Shown one piece after another: positions 1-11,442 of a stretch of DNA of 64,000 bases (position 1 is its first letter; the number at the start of each line of letters is the position of its first letter). Both the position numbers and the translations under genes were made by a program. This DNA is from Elmis aenea (taxonomy: Eukaryota; Arthropoda; Insecta; Coleoptera; Elmidae). A model generated the notes under the pieces. It was not told where the DNA came from, did no database searches, and saw nothing but the letters and a program-made list of their open reading frames with translations. The DNA is taken from the NCBI GenBank assembly GCA_947652605.1, contig OX393579.1, positions 7,254,001-7,318,000 of the forward strand, in the 5' to 3' direction.

Positions 1-284
1 TCTCCGGAACCGTTCAAGATTTTTTCAAAAACTTTGCACTATTTAACTTGCAAAGGATGCGTCTATTGGTAAATTGAAAAATTTTGGTTTTATCTCCGAC
101 GGTTTCATGGCGATCGCAAAAATGACCTTTTTGTACCAATTTTTCAGTTTTTCCCCTATTTTTCCGAAGGTAATAACCAGTGGCACGTATAACTTTGCAG
201 AACATTTAGTTTTGATGCCCTTAATGTAATAAACACAGCCGGAATCAAATTCTAGCGACAACGTATCGCGACCTTCCCTTGTCA
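1..284 (-). repeat. Dispersed repeat of unknown family, partial copy at the window edge
   Basis: This stretch matches both arms of the foldback element at 49342-50061. Shared landmarks are TCTCCGGAACCGTT, AACTTTGCA, TTGCAAAGGAT, CGGTTTCAT, AATAAACACAGCC and ATTCTAGCGACAA. It is in the orientation of the right-hand arm, so it is scored as minus. It runs off the left edge of the window, so its full length and any partner arm are not visible. Its other end, CCTTCCCTTGTCA, lies next to the hAT insertion that starts at 289. No coding capacity is evident, and the open frames through it are not conserved between copies. It could be a foldback transposon arm or a satellite-derived repeat. Confidence 0.75.
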
Positions 285-917
285 GTATTAGGGATTGTAA
301 TACCGGTAAACCGGTAAACCGGTTTACCGGTAAATCGCAAAAAAGGCTCTTCAAATTTTACCGGTAATTTGCCAATTTTTTACCGGTAATTCCGGTAATT
401 TTGCAATATTTTGCCAATAATGGTAAAAATCTAAATCAAATAATTTAAAAAAAATTGACTTATTTTCACAGAGAAAAAATAAGGGGAAAATAGATACAAA
501 TGGAATATGATTGTTTACTCACTTCTCTGTCAAATATCTCGCACGGTAATTTATAAATAAATATCTGACTATCGTCTTCTTATGGCAAACTAAGTTTACA
601 AAACATTTTTCTTTTGGCGTTTTTGTGTATTCGCAACAATAGCCGAGATAATTAAGTTTAAAAATTTTGATCGATTTCGGTTTTTCCGTTAAATCACGCA
701 AGCCATGGCATTTTTAAACAAAACAAGATCTTGTTTAAAATACACTCCTAAATAGCTAACTTTTGTCCCATTTAACCAACCTTGTATATTCATTATTTAC
801 GGAGATAGCAATAGTGTCCCATGAAAGAGAACACCCTGTGTACTCTTATTTTATATTGAATTATATTATTATTATTACATAAAAAAATTTACTTTGATGG
901 CTCTTAACTGATATATT

Positions 918-971
918 GTATGAAACTGATTGTGATAGTTTAGGCTTCAACTATCCCAATCAGTTACATAC
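918..971. repeat. Hairpin inside the 289-1262 hAT element
   Basis: A 23-bp arm beginning GTATGAAACTGATTG is repeated in inverted form, with two mismatches, around a loop of about 8 bases and ends CAGTTACATAC. It could be the relic of a smaller nested palindromic insertion or part of the element's own design. Confidence 0.7.
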
Positions 972-999
972 TAAATAAATATATATTTTTTTAATATGG

Positions 1000-1087
1000 T
1001 TTTCGGAGTTTATCCGCGTAATATTTAAATTGGCTTGCCGTTTCGGCAAGCTCTCCCTAGAGGGATACGCAGATAAACTCCGAAAAT
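1000..1087. repeat. Nested double hairpin inside the 289-1262 hAT element
   Basis: The outer arms, TTTTCGGAGTTTATC at 1000-1014 and GATAAACTCCGAAAA at about 1072-1086, are complementary. They enclose a second perfect hairpin, GCTTGCC-GTTTC-GGCAAGC, at 1033-1051. The layout suggests a tiny foldback element that landed in the hAT element. Confidence 0.65.
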
Positions 1088-1270
1088 TATATAAAAAATG
1101 TTAGTAACCGCGAAAATCTAAAAAAAAAAACAATTATATCTATTTACAATATATGTACATATAATATTATGATTTACCGGTAAATTACCGGTAAACCGGT
1201 TTTGATTGAAAATTTTACCGAATTACCGGTAATTCAAAAAGTCGGTAAATTTACAATCCCTAGTCAGTAT

Positions 1271-1783
1271 CTCTTACCGTTTACGAGATTTTCATGCTGA
1301 TCACTGTAACTGGTACAACCTGTTTATGAAAGAACAAATCAAAGAAATTCCAATAGGTAAAAACGTTTTATTTATGTCTTAAACATTCGAATTATGCAAA
1401 AATTTGCAAAAGCACCCTTTATTTACCTTTAAAATGTTTTTTTTATAAATGTGACTTGATATAGCAGACATGGTTATTGTATTATTGATTGCGGTTTATT
1501 ACTACAGTATTAAAGTACCTAATATATCTTAAGCGAAAAATCTTTTAATTTGATACAAATGATTGTTATTTTTAGGACTTTTGGTCTTTTATTTGTTTAA
1601 CAGTTCAAATTAAGGTTGGATAGGTCTTGAGAAAACAGTGTCCAAATAATTTTTGTATATTTTACGATCGCAAAAGAGGATTGCTGTTAAATTAAAAAAT
1701 GCAAAAAATATAAACAACACATTACTAAATTACCAAACAACATGAAGTCCATTTGCATCGCTTCTGTTGTTATTAATACTGTA
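1271..1783. other. AT-rich stretch, no gene seen
   Basis: I see no conserved reading frame, RNA gene or clear repeat here. A minus-strand frame of 95 codons (1687-1974) crosses the left end of the next element and resembles no protein I know. Confidence 0.5.
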
Positions 1784-2677
1784 GGGGAAGATGGTATATA
1801 CTGGGATGGTATATAGTGGGACAACAGAGATTTTGGCCATCTGTTACCCCGTACTTGAAGTTTGTTTAAATCAAAATAGCGGTTAAGCAGTCCCATTATA
1901 TCCTGTCTACAGTATGTGTCGTTAACAATGTCATAGTGACTTGCACATGTGAGGCATGTTTGGTAACTGCGCATTGTTTTTTTGTGGTTATTCAGTTTAT
2001 GTGCTAAAACTTTTTTATTTATTTAACAACAATTAGAAAATTTGGCGTAGGTGTACCTTACAGTATATTAAATGTATGTACAATGTTAAAACGTAAAATA
2101 ATCATAGTTTTTCATTAAATCGTTGCTTTTAAAAATTGATCACATGGTGCATTGTGGGACAATGATGATAATTAGGTAAATTTTCTGAAAAAGACTTCCG
2201 ACTTTAGATTTTCTTTCTCTAAAAACAGAGATAAAGACTGTGTTAAAAAAGAAAATATTCTGTGTAGGTTAAGCGCACCGAATATTTTCTTCGGTGCGAC
2301 TACGTTTGGGGGCACTGAAAAACAAAGAAACATTTTCAATTTTAGTTTGATTTTTTAAAGTACAATGTCTCAATGCCCATGAAAAGTGAAAGTTTTTAAA
2401 ATAAAAAATTAAAATTTTTAATTACTTACGCTTTATTTCATATATATTTTTTGCTGTCCCACAATGTACCACGGGGTGGTTTATGCGGGGACAAGTGGTG
2501 TATAGTGGGACAGTCCCTCTATTTGTGTACCTTTATTTTAAAAAAATATTTTTTTGTATATGCAATGATAAACTATAGCAATATGAATATCTCATATCAA
2601 TTTGAGGTATGCAAATTAAGCCGTTCAAAAGTTACGCAAAATTTAAAAAAAGTGTCCCAGTATATACCACCTTCCCC
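1784..2677. mobile_element. TA-target MITE with GGGGAAGRTGGTATATACTGGGA ends
   Basis: The left end GGGGAAGATGGTATATACTG at 1784 is matched in inverted form by CAGTATATACCACCTTCCCC ending at 2677, with one mismatch. Both are bordered by TA, which fits a Tc1/mariner-like target duplication. Just inside each end a second block containing GGTATATAGTGGGACA or its relative recurs, so the ends hold direct and inverted repeats of one motif. The interior has a 9-bp stem hairpin, CGCACCGAA to TTCGGTGCG, at 2274-2298. The MITE at 52656-52928 begins with nearly the same GGGGAA sequence and may be a relative. No transposase is recognisable. Confidence 0.75.
2274..2298. repeat. Short perfect hairpin in the 1784-2677 MITE
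   Basis: CGCACCGAA and TTCGGTGCG pair perfectly around the loop TATTTTC. It stands out in an AT-rich setting. No run of U follows that would suggest a terminator role. Confidence 0.6.
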
Positions 2678-2679
2678 TA

Positions 2680-3348
2680 TTGCATCCAGCATGTAACGTT
2701 ATATGCTGTTGAAAGCGTTTACGTCGCCTCAAGATATTCCAGTATTTTGAGTTGTAATTTTGGAAACACGAAAATGATAATGGAAGCGTTGTTATGATAT
2801 AAAATTAGTTGTTTGTGAATGAAATATCAAACGGCTAATCCTATAATAGCTGCTGTTTCGCGTTTGTGTTCAGGCAAATTGTGCGTCCTGTTGAATTTAG
2901 TTTTAAACAGTGGTTCTCCACCTTTTTACTCGCAATCAAAATTTCGAATGCACATTTTTAGCAACCCAAAGTACGATATGTAAACTTAGCACAGTAAAAC
3001 TAACCAAAAGAACGAATTGCATAATGTTTTTTGTTACTTGTAACCAATAACACACTTCAGCTCGTACTTGTAATGCAAAATATTCCATATAAAACCAATC
3101 TTTCCCTTACATATACAGACTGAGCACCATATTGACACTTTTTTTTTATAAAGATGGCCTGTGGCTGTATATTTCAAAAAGAAGTGAATCATTTGACTTG
3201 GTCCACATCTAAAGCAAAGGCTATGCTATACACTCAAAGGAAGCGGAAATGGCTTTCCTTTTCGTCGGAAATGGGAACCAAATTGAATTTGCTTATGTAT
3301 AACCGTACAAGAAAATCAAAGTATGAAATATTGACCATCGCTCCATGC
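2680..3348. other. AT-rich stretch, no gene seen
   Basis: An 83-codon + frame (3154-3405) runs into the next hAT element and so is not a host exon. Nothing else is recognisable. Confidence 0.5.
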
Positions 3349-3605
3349 CAGGAGTCGGCAATCCTTGGCACGCGTGCCATTAGGTGGCACACGATTAGAT
3401 TTTGAGTGGCACGCCGAAAAAATTCCATATTGTTTGTGGGTCTGGAGCGGCAAAATATAAAATTTACAGTACCAAATATGTGAAAATAATAAATTGAAAC
3501 GAAAATAAAACAGTTTTAAGAATTCCCAAGCAAAGGTCAATAATGTTAGTGGTTTAAAATATTAAAAATTTATGGCACTTGGGGTAAAATCTTTGCCAAC
3601 ACCTG
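3349..3605. mobile_element. hAT-type MITE, about 257 bp, old copy
   Basis: The left end CAGGAGTCGGCAATC and the inverted right end CAGGTGTTGGCAAAG are alike in 11 of 15 positions and have the CAG...GGCAA form common in hAT elements. Blocks reading TTGGCACGCGTGCCA and TGGCACTTGGGG follow inside. The flanking octamers CTCCATGC and CTTTATAT match at only 4 of 8 positions, but all four differences are transitions. That fits an old decayed duplication, although chance cannot be excluded. Confidence 0.6.
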
Positions 3606-4186
3606 CTTTATATTATACCCGTCCTTTAAATAAAAACTCCAACGTAAACAAAACAAATAATTTAATATAAAAGTGACAAATTTTTTGACAACATAAATTA
3701 TTGTGAGCAAAATTATTTGGTAGTTTTTTTTTTATATTAAAATTTAAAAACTGTCTGCATCTATGTACTTAATAGGGTTTGCATTTCAGCCGATTTCAAC
3801 TTACCAATCAAGTCTACTAAGTTTTCTCACGTTTTTAGGCATTTAATTAGGGGTAAATCTATTTGACAAATAATTTTTTTGAGAATTCACCCAACCAACT
3901 GTTTTGTTGCCATTAGCGGTCTAGAACCATTATATAATTGTAAAATTTTAAATATAATTTATTCCTAATTATTTCAATTTCAGTTTTACTTAAATGACGT
4001 CTTTTAGCCCGGATTTGTTAATAAATAAGAACAAGAAACAAAATACTTTTATAATGAACGGTCTAAATAATTAAGAGTATAATATAGCTTATTTTTTAAA
4101 CACACGTTAATTGTTTGTGTTATTATTATTACATAGAAAGTAAATGATCTCTGGCTTATTTTGAATTATATAATTCAAATGTACTT
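3606..4186. other. AT-rich stretch, no gene seen
   Basis: No conserved frame or repeat is evident. It leads into the pyrimidine tract of the candidate ratchet site at 4204. Confidence 0.5.
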
Positions 4187-4210
4187 ATTGTGTTTTTTTT
4201 TCAGGTAAGT
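4187..4210 (+). promoter_or_regulatory. Candidate recursive splice site (ratchet point)
   Basis: A run of T ends in TTTTTTTTTCAG at 4204 and is followed at once by GTAAGTTC from 4205. A strong 3' splice site joined directly to a full consensus 5' splice site, with no exon between, is the published form of recursive splice sites in long insect introns. Two similar sites lie downstream on the same strand. The reading is inference: it needs a long + strand transcript crossing the site. Confidence 0.5.
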
Positions 4211-4312
4211 TCAACACGACAACCTTGTCCCACGTTGAAAAGCTGAGTAAAGTAAGATACAAAAACATTAGGCACTAATAATTTATTTAGGACACACTAG
4301 TACACGTTTATA

Positions 4313-4537
4313 TTTAAATTTTTTTTAAACTTGTGAATAGTTATTGGGTTATTGCTGTCTTAAGATGTCATTTTGTTGTTCAGTTTTTCAAAATACTCAT
4401 TTTAGTTAATGTTATAGTTCCAAATTTAATTTTTTTTTAAACTTGTGTATAGTTATTGGGTTATTGCTGTCTTAAGATGTCATTTTGTTGTTCAGTTTTT
4501 CAAAATACTTATTTTAGTTAACGTTATAGTTCCAAAT
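4313..4537. repeat. Tandem duplication, two copies of a 112-bp unit
   Basis: The block AAACTTGTG...GTTCCAAAT occurs twice with a period of 112 bp (AAACTTGTG at 4327 and again at 4439). I see only a few differences, such as GTGAATAG against GTGTATAG. The near-identity suggests a recent local duplication. It is non-coding and begins about 100 bp downstream of the candidate ratchet site. Confidence 0.9.
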
Positions 4538-5503
4538 GCTTAATGAACAACTTGTACCTTTTACATTATTTTTTTTAACATGTAAACCTAAAAATAAACA
4601 ATTACGCTGTATTTACATTTGATAATGTAACTTTTTGTTCTCTCTATAATATACAAAAAGTTACGAAAATTTCAAAATATTGAAACATAGGGTTATTTTC
4701 GTATTTTAGAGGGAAAAAAGGTATAGTCTTATTTTAAGCCATGATGATAAAGAACAATAAACAAAAGAAATATTTTTACATTACACGCTTCTGTTATAAA
4801 ATGTTTTTTTTTACCTAAAGTTGTTTTAAAGCAATGCAGAAATTGCCCTAGATTATACCTGTTTTTTTTCTCTCATTACTTATAAATTTTAGTTAATTAA
4901 GTTTAAAAGCACAAAGGCCCAATTACCATCTCAAAAGCATTATGAACGGTTTTAATTGTTCGGTTTTATGTTTGGTATTTAGACGCTTTTGTATTTTCGG
5001 GCCGTAATGCGAATTTTTACGTGAATTATTTTTAAAGCTTATTATCTTAAAATTATTATTTAATCTTCCAAAACGGGAAAGACTTTATTCTCATTATTGT
5101 TATTTCGCTTTTCATTTAGATCGCCTACCGCAAATAAAATTGCTCCCTAATACCCGACGCTTGTTGAAAAAAATCACCCTAATTATAATATTTATGATAT
5201 TGAGTAAAGTTTTGTTGCGCTTCAACTCATGACTTATTTATGATTTTCACGAAGATGTGGTTTTGTCTGCCTGTTTTAAAGCCTGTTTTAAAGCCTGTCT
5301 ATAAGTTAATTTTAATTATAAGTTAAGAAACCTTAATTGCTTCTTGTTTGATTGAGTTTGATCTTAAAAATATATTTCAAAGAGTGTGATTATTGAAATC
5401 TTCGTTTTTTTTTGACAATCTGCATACTTTTGGGTATTTACCAAATCTCTCTATTAGAGCTTTTTCTGTCTCTCTGCTTGTGTGTTTTAATTTAACTCTA
5501 GAA
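4538..5503. other. AT-rich stretch, no gene seen
   Basis: Apart from a small direct repeat, GCCTGTTTTAAA near 5269-5295, I see no structure here and no coding signal. Confidence 0.5.
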
Positions 5504-5575
5504 CAGGGTTTTCCAAACTTTTCGCTGCGAGGGCCTCATTGGGCATTTTAGTACTTTCAGCGAGCCGTAATTAAA
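5504..5575 (+). mobile_element. Possible solitary hAT terminus
   Basis: CAGGGTTTTCCAAACTTTTC followed by GCTGCGAGGGCC has the look of a hAT left end. I could not find a matching inverted end or an 8-bp duplication downstream, so this would be a truncated or much decayed copy. Confidence 0.3.
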
Positions 5576-8500
5576 AAAAGGAAATACATGTCGTAAAAAT
5601 AAGACAATTTTATATATTATGAATTTTATCAAAAGCACAAAATTTTATAAACTTTTTACAGAGTAGGTAAGATTATATTATTATACAATAATGATGACAA
5701 ACACTACCAGTAAATTCTTATAACTTCATTACAAATTATACTAAAACTATAAATGTGCATGATAGAACTGTTTTTGTATTTTTAAAATCTTGTTTAATTA
5801 AGGTTTAAATTTTGAAACGCCAATTGCAAGTAGCGACTTAATTTTTTTTAAATAAAGAAGCTACTTCTTTGGAAGTCTTTACTGGAACACTCAGTATACG
5901 CGACAGTTTAACACTTCTGCTACCTCCACCAGCAAATCTCTATGACGCCATTCCAAGAATTTACTTTTGCGATGTAAAATTTGTTCAATATTCGTATTCA
6001 TACTCCACGTGCGGCCATAAACCAATTTAAAACTTTTTGACACAACAAATTTCCTTCACTTAATCCAGACAATATATTTCATTTTAGAAACAATGTGTTC
6101 GTGCTAAATTTGTATTCAACATTTTTGCGTTTTTATTTTTTTTACCGTAACGGAGGTAGGAACATAATTGAGCACGTATTGCAAATACGAAGTGTCACAT
6201 AGAGGATCGAATCCAATACGGTCGGGAACAAAAAACATCTTATTCCGAATGCTTATAGAATTTTAATCAGTCTCTTAGGATACACATCCCGGCTAATCTG
6301 TTTATTTCCGTCCGTTCATTCGTTACTAACAGCATAAGACGATATGGTAGGATCGTATTCGTAAATTAATGTTATTTAGGCACGTCAAATTTGTTCAATA
6401 TAATTGGTTTTCCAATGCAGTTGTCAATTGTTTTTCGGTAGGATGAAACTCCGGTATTTTTCAAAATTTGCCGAAACTTTTTCTCAATAGTTTCATGTCC
6501 ATTTTACATTAAATTTCGTATTAATTTGACACAAAGTAGCTTTTTGTCAATTAAATAAATGTGTCATAAGTTAATTTCCCAAAGAATATCGCTGGTTATT
6601 AGAGATATTGTAAATGATAAACAACGCAGCCAAATGTTATTGATAAAAGAAGAAAAATGCTTCTGAATTAAAGGTATTTTTCCAAGTCATCTAATAACTT
6701 GAAAAATATATCCAGGTTGTTCATAAAATGGTTGTTTTGGTGTTATTAGAAATTTAAATAAACAACAGAGCCAAATATATACAATTAGTTTAAAGAATTC
6801 TATACATACCAAAATAGATTTTTAATTGAAATAATTCAAGCTCAATATTAGTGGAAAGGCTTGTTTAAAAAATGCGAAAGTTTGACACACAATCTAAGGT
6901 AAATAATATCTAATTTTGTTTTATTTAAGTGTTAAAATTGACACAGCACTCTTTACTCTGTAGATTGTTGTTATGTTTTGTAATGATTTAGTTCTGAACG
7001 TACCCAAATAGCATTTAACATCTAATAATGTTAATTATCTACAGCTCCTATAAATTCGGGTATTTTTAGCAACAAAAATCAATTCTTTATATTTCCATGA
7101 AAATATACAACTTATCTTCATTTACGTATTTTTTTTACACTGATCTCTTCAATAATTAATTTAGCGACCTTTAATCTAACACAAAGAATTTTGCTAAAAT
7201 ATTATTTTTCAATAATTTATCATTAATTCCTCAAGAAATACAACCTTAAAATAATAGTGCACCTGTATTTGCCATTCTAAATAGCTTCAAAGCAAAAAAT
7301 CTTTGTTGTAATATGATAAATCTTCAGTCGTTAGTACATATTTTAAGGGAAGCGCAGTTTAGAGCTAAATTTAAGTAATTATAACGTTTACACGTTTTTC
7401 TTATGAATAATAGCCTATTAAATTACCAAGGCATGGAGTATTTTCTCGTTATAACCCTACCTGTTCGCAAATTATTGCGCTTAATTACACAAGAGTTGTA
7501 AAATTCATGAAAGTAATAGGTACAGTTATACAAAAACTAAGAAGTTATGAAAATGGAATTTTCGCTTTCTAACAGTTATTTTCTTGTCTATAAAAAGTTT
7601 TAAAACTGATTGTATTATTGTGACTTTTTAACACTCAAGAAAGAATCGATCATAACATATTTATTTAGTGAAAAATGCAATGTTTTGACGATTTTACGAA
7701 ACATGTACCTACAAAAAGGTCAGTGTTTATATTTTCACAATCAAGCTAAAATCCGATGTGATTAAAAAAAATATGTATACGGGTAACTTCCAGGGAATAA
7801 CTTTATTAATCATCATTTTTGCAATTTCAACGCAATTTTTATAAACTTACTAAATATGCATCATATTATGTTATAGCTAAATATAGCGGCAATTAGAAAA
7901 ATCTCAAAATGAAGTTTATTCAGCAAGGCAAGTAATTTTTTCAAAAGTATTTTCAATGAGTAACAACAGCAGAATTTGTTTCATTAATAAGCTTTTCACT
8001 TTCATGTAAATTGAGTCTTGGGCATGAGGGCGTACTAAAGAATTTATTATTTTTCATAAGCACTTAAGACTTAGTTAAACATTTTTTATGCAGCAAGGTC
8101 TTCTGTAAGAATTTTAAATTGTATAAAGAATTATGAACTCTGGAGTGCTTCTTGCAAATTAACAAGCAATAAGGATTTTAAAACAAAATTTAAAATGTCG
8201 AATTTCAAAATCCTATTACATGATTGGTTTAAAAGGAAATTAAAAAACTGCAAAGGGTTTTGTATAATTTGCAGAAATGTTTAGCAACGTATACACTTAA
8301 ATTTTTTTATTTCTTTATTGTGAGCTTAAATATATCATAAGAAATTTATTTCAAAGATTTAGATCATATCTAAGTGTTTAATTTGTTGGATAAGTATTTT
8401 AAATATAATATTTAAAGTTCAGTAACGCATTATCGTGTTTAAGCTATTTAGTTTGTCCATATAGCAAAAAATGTTGGCGTATTTTGGATGTCTATAGAAA

Positions 8501-8853
8501 CAATTATGAAATAGTTCTTAAGTACTGTATTGTAATTACTTTTTTAAATTTGAAAATTATAGATTTAAATTTTCCATACTATTGCTTATTGTATAAATAG
8601 TTTTCCGAGTTTTTGTGTCCAAAAAGCCTTTTTTTGCGATTCTTTTAAATATTAAATATCTTCGTCGCTTATGTTATTCAAAAAAACTTTCGTAAGAGAA
8701 AGTTGTAGAAACCTTACATAACTTTTCAATACAGATTTGCTTAAGTATTATTAGGATCCTTAAATCAATGAAAAAATTGTATTTTTCTAAGTATATTTGG
8801 CTTTTAAATAATATATTTAGTTTTTCTCATTTTTCAAAAATATAAGTTTAAAT
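5576..8853. other. Long AT-rich stretch, no gene seen
   Basis: About 3.3 kb without a convincing frame, RNA gene or complete element. Around 5640-5680 the string TTTACAGAGTAG-GTAAGATT resembles a weak splice-site pair, but it lacks a clean pyrimidine tract. Confidence 0.45.
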
Positions 8854-9245
8854 CAGGGACCCGAACCGCAAAGAATAACGGTTACCGGTTCGATGAATTT
8901 TAACTATTCGATTTACGTTCCAAACCACCGGTTTTTATAATGCTTCGGTAATCAGTTCGACGGCAACGGTTCAGTTCCGGTTCTGATTCCGGTTCAATGC
9001 AAAATATGATGACTATGCATATTATTTATAAATTGAAATGTCCAAAATTTTTCCATTTTTGGTAAAATGTAATTAAAATTATGAAAATAAAAAAATGTAT
9101 TGTCATTAAAAAAAAACGAAGCCGGTTGAATTTTGCGGTTTTGTGATTTTATACATAAAAGCTTCAGTTCCGGTTCATGGTTCATAAACAAACCACCCGT
9201 TCGTTGCGGTTTTTGTTCCAGTTTCGGTTCGGTTCAGGTCCCTAG
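8854..9245. mobile_element. hAT-type non-autonomous element, 392 bp, GGTTC/CCGGTT arrays
   Basis: The left end CAGGGACCCGAACCG and the inverted right end CTAGGGACCTGAACCG match closely. The flanking octamers GTTTAAAT (8846-8853) and GATTGAAT (9246-9253) agree at 6 of 8 positions. Both subterminal regions are packed with GGTTC, CCGGTT and CGGTTC units, for example around 8935-8995 and 9165-9240. The core is AT-rich and non-coding. The 65-codon minus frame through it is incidental. Confidence 0.75.
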
Positions 9246-9327
9246 GATTGAATGTAATTTAACTCTTACGTTTTAAAATAAAATAAACTTAATAAAAAAG
9301 CTCTAAAGAACTGATGTCTCGTAACAC

Positions 9328-9884
9328 CAGGGCATGATAACCTTTATTTTTTGTCCAAAATTGTGATTTTTAACCGAAACCGAAACCGTTATTTTTAAAG
9401 GCAAAAAAAACGGTAACCTTTAACCAAAATAATAAAAAACCGGTTTTTTAAACATCTCTTTTCAATAAAAATTATTTTGAAAAAATACAAAATCTGTATT
9501 AAATGTGATTAGTTTACCAAAAGTAATTACTGAATGCTTGATTGTACATATATTATAAAATTATAAATAGATAATATCTTTTTATACTTTGCATTCCAAA
9601 TCTGAATAATGTTAAAAACCGGTTTTTTAAACATCTCTTTTTAATAAAAATTATTTTGAAAAAATACAAAATCTGTATTAAATGTGATTAGTTTACCAAA
9701 AGTAATTACTGAATGCTTGATTGTACATATATTATAAAATTATAAATAGATAATATCTTTTTATACTTTGCATTCCAAATCTGAATAATGTTAAAAACCG
9801 GTTTTTCAACAAAAACCGTTATAAAAATAAAGTTCTTGAATTCGGTTAACCGTTAACCAATTTTTTTTTCGGTTTCTAGCCCTG
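9328..9884. mobile_element. hAT-type non-autonomous element, 557 bp, with internal tandem duplication
   Basis: A perfect 8-bp target duplication, CGTAACAC, lies at 9320-9327 and 9885-9892. The ends are CAGGGCATGATAACC and, inverted, CAGGGCTAGAAACC. Subterminal sequence is rich in AACCGAAACCG, GGTAACC and CGGTTAACCG motifs. The middle consists of two almost identical 179-bp units (9439-9796). There is no transposase frame. It lies only 75 bp downstream of the 8854-9245 element. Confidence 0.9.
9439..9796. repeat. Tandem duplication, two 179-bp units inside a hAT element
   Basis: The segment from ACCGGTTTTTTAAACATC to GAATAATGTTAAAA occurs at 9439-9617 and again at 9618-9796. I noticed one difference (TTTTCAATAAA against TTTTTAATAAA). 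The start of a third unit, ACCGGTTTTT, follows at 9797. The near-identity means the duplication is young relative to the decay of the flanking elements. Confidence 0.95.
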
Positions 9885-9892
9885 CGTAACAC

Positions 9893-11440
9893 TAAAGATA
9901 ATTTAGTATTTTAATTTAGATTTGACTATAGTTCACCTAGAAAATTACTTAAAAAGTGTACAATAGCAGTTGTTTTATTAATAATTCACAGAATCAGGTC
10001 CATGATGTTTCCTCATTCTGTTTTATTCGTCGCAGTTCATCACTAAAAGCTGAATCTAATCTTTCTCTGGTCTTATAAGCGCTGAAACCGTTTTTTAAAT
10101 TGTATAAATCATAATACCAAAAGGCTGTCAGTGTAACTCTTTTTTTTTTGCTGTTTTCGCTGTCTTTGGAAATTTATAAACCAAACGAAGAAGGGGCGAA
10201 TTTTGATTTTCATAGCCACCAATTTTTGTTTTAAATCCTTATAAATTACGTCTTGTATTCGTTTTACTAAATGAAAGGGATTTTATGATGCCCTTTGCTT
10301 AGGCCTATGCTTATGCTATGGGCACGTTTATATTTATGAAGCTTGAAGCATTCATTAGCTCAGCCGTACAAATTAGAATCCCTTTGCGAAACAGGCGTCT
10401 CTGCCGCGTAGAGCTAGTTTTAGACATTGTTACCACGTGCTTGTGAAGTTTGAGCATAATAAGCTTCTTAGATCAAAGCGAGCTTTACTTCAAAGCGCGA
10501 CGGAGTTCAGCGTCAAGTGCTGCCCTCAGGCGTAGAATAGTTACACTTGTGGCGTCGCGATGCTGCTGTCCTGCAAGACACTGCTAGACCAAATAGCAGT
10601 TCAGCTATTCGCCACCGTTTGGCGCAATAAATATAAATATTTGTTTTAATCAGCGTCATGATTTTAATGTGCTACTGGATAAATGATAATAAAATAAATA
10701 TTTGAAGGATTTCGTTTATTTATTTTTGTAATTTTGGTTTATGAGCACATCGAAATTAAGTTAATTGGCTACAGTGTTTGATTTTGTAATTTGTTTGAAT
10801 AACTGCGTCACCGGTTGTTTTAAATATACTTTGCAACTTAAATACAGAATTAATTTCGATAGGTTAATTGCATGTTTTAAATATAAATTTGTGTAAGCAA
10901 GGCACAAACGTGTTTGTTAGACTTAAAATTTAAAATATACAACTTGAAACTTGGGACAGAATGGAAGTATTTAACGTTTTAAAACCTTGTATTTTATTTT
11001 AAGTAAAGCAAAATTATTGTATTTTTTTTTTTGGGATCAATTCCTTTATTACCAAATAAAGATTTGGAAATGATTTTCTGATAATAATTTAGTAACTATA
11101 ATTCCATAATATACAAGCTGAAATTGGCCTTTTTGTCCCATAGGTGAAGCCAGATAGGTCACATTTCTTTTTTAGTAACAACATTTGAAAATTAGCTTTT
11201 TTTCTAAGGAAAAATAATTTCTTACAATAAATACAAATGTGTACAGGATGGCATTAATCACTTTTAAGTCCCAAACAAGAGTTCTGAACCCATGTTAGGC
11301 AGGTGAAACATCTCATCCATCCTTCTTTAGAATAATCTAGACTGTAGACAACATAGGCAAAGATATTTTTATCAGCTTTTTTCTATTACCTACTACATAC
11401 ATTGAGATTTTACTAAATTACAAAGAATTAGTTTGTTTTG
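9893..11440. other. Mostly AT-rich, with a GC-richer patch at about 10375-10630
   Basis: No element or host gene is recognisable. The patch at about 10375-10630 (GCGTCTCTGCCGCGTAGAGC, AAAGCGCGACGGAGTTC, TGGCGTCGCGATGCTGCTG) has more G, C and CpG than its surroundings. It lacks a convincing frame flanked by splice sites. It could be a regulatory element or an untranslated exon. Confidence 0.4.
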
Positions 11441-11442
11441 TA

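Larger units (their letters stand above)
289..1262. mobile_element. hAT-type non-autonomous element, 974 bp, ACCGGTAA subterminal arrays
   Basis: The terminal inverted repeats are a perfect 12 bp: TAGGGATTGTAA at 289-300 and its complement at 1251-1262. They are flanked by a perfect 8-bp target duplication, GTCAGTAT, at 281-288 and 1263-1270. An 8-bp duplication with a YAGGG end is the hAT signature. Both ends carry clustered subterminal motifs built on TACCGGTAA and AAACCGG, about 100 bp on each side, which is the usual place for transposase binding. The interior is AT-rich, codes for nothing recognisable and contains two hairpins (918-971 and 1000-1087). It cannot encode its own transposase. 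Confidence 0.9.

Noticed and set aside
2274..2298. Rho-independent terminator
   Set aside because: A GC-containing hairpin exists, but no U-run follows and the context is a eukaryotic transposon.
4313..4537. CRISPR-like array
   Set aside because: Only two long units in a simple tandem, no spacers, and the DNA is eukaryotic.
5504..6060. A complete hAT element starting at CAGGGTTTTCC
   Set aside because: No matching inverted end or 8-bp duplication could be found downstream, so only a solitary terminus is listed.
6170..6210. GGATCGAATCC string like a tRNA T-arm
   Set aside because: No acceptor, D or anticodon stem can be formed around it. A similar string, GGTTCGAAT at 62841, also lacks a cloverleaf.
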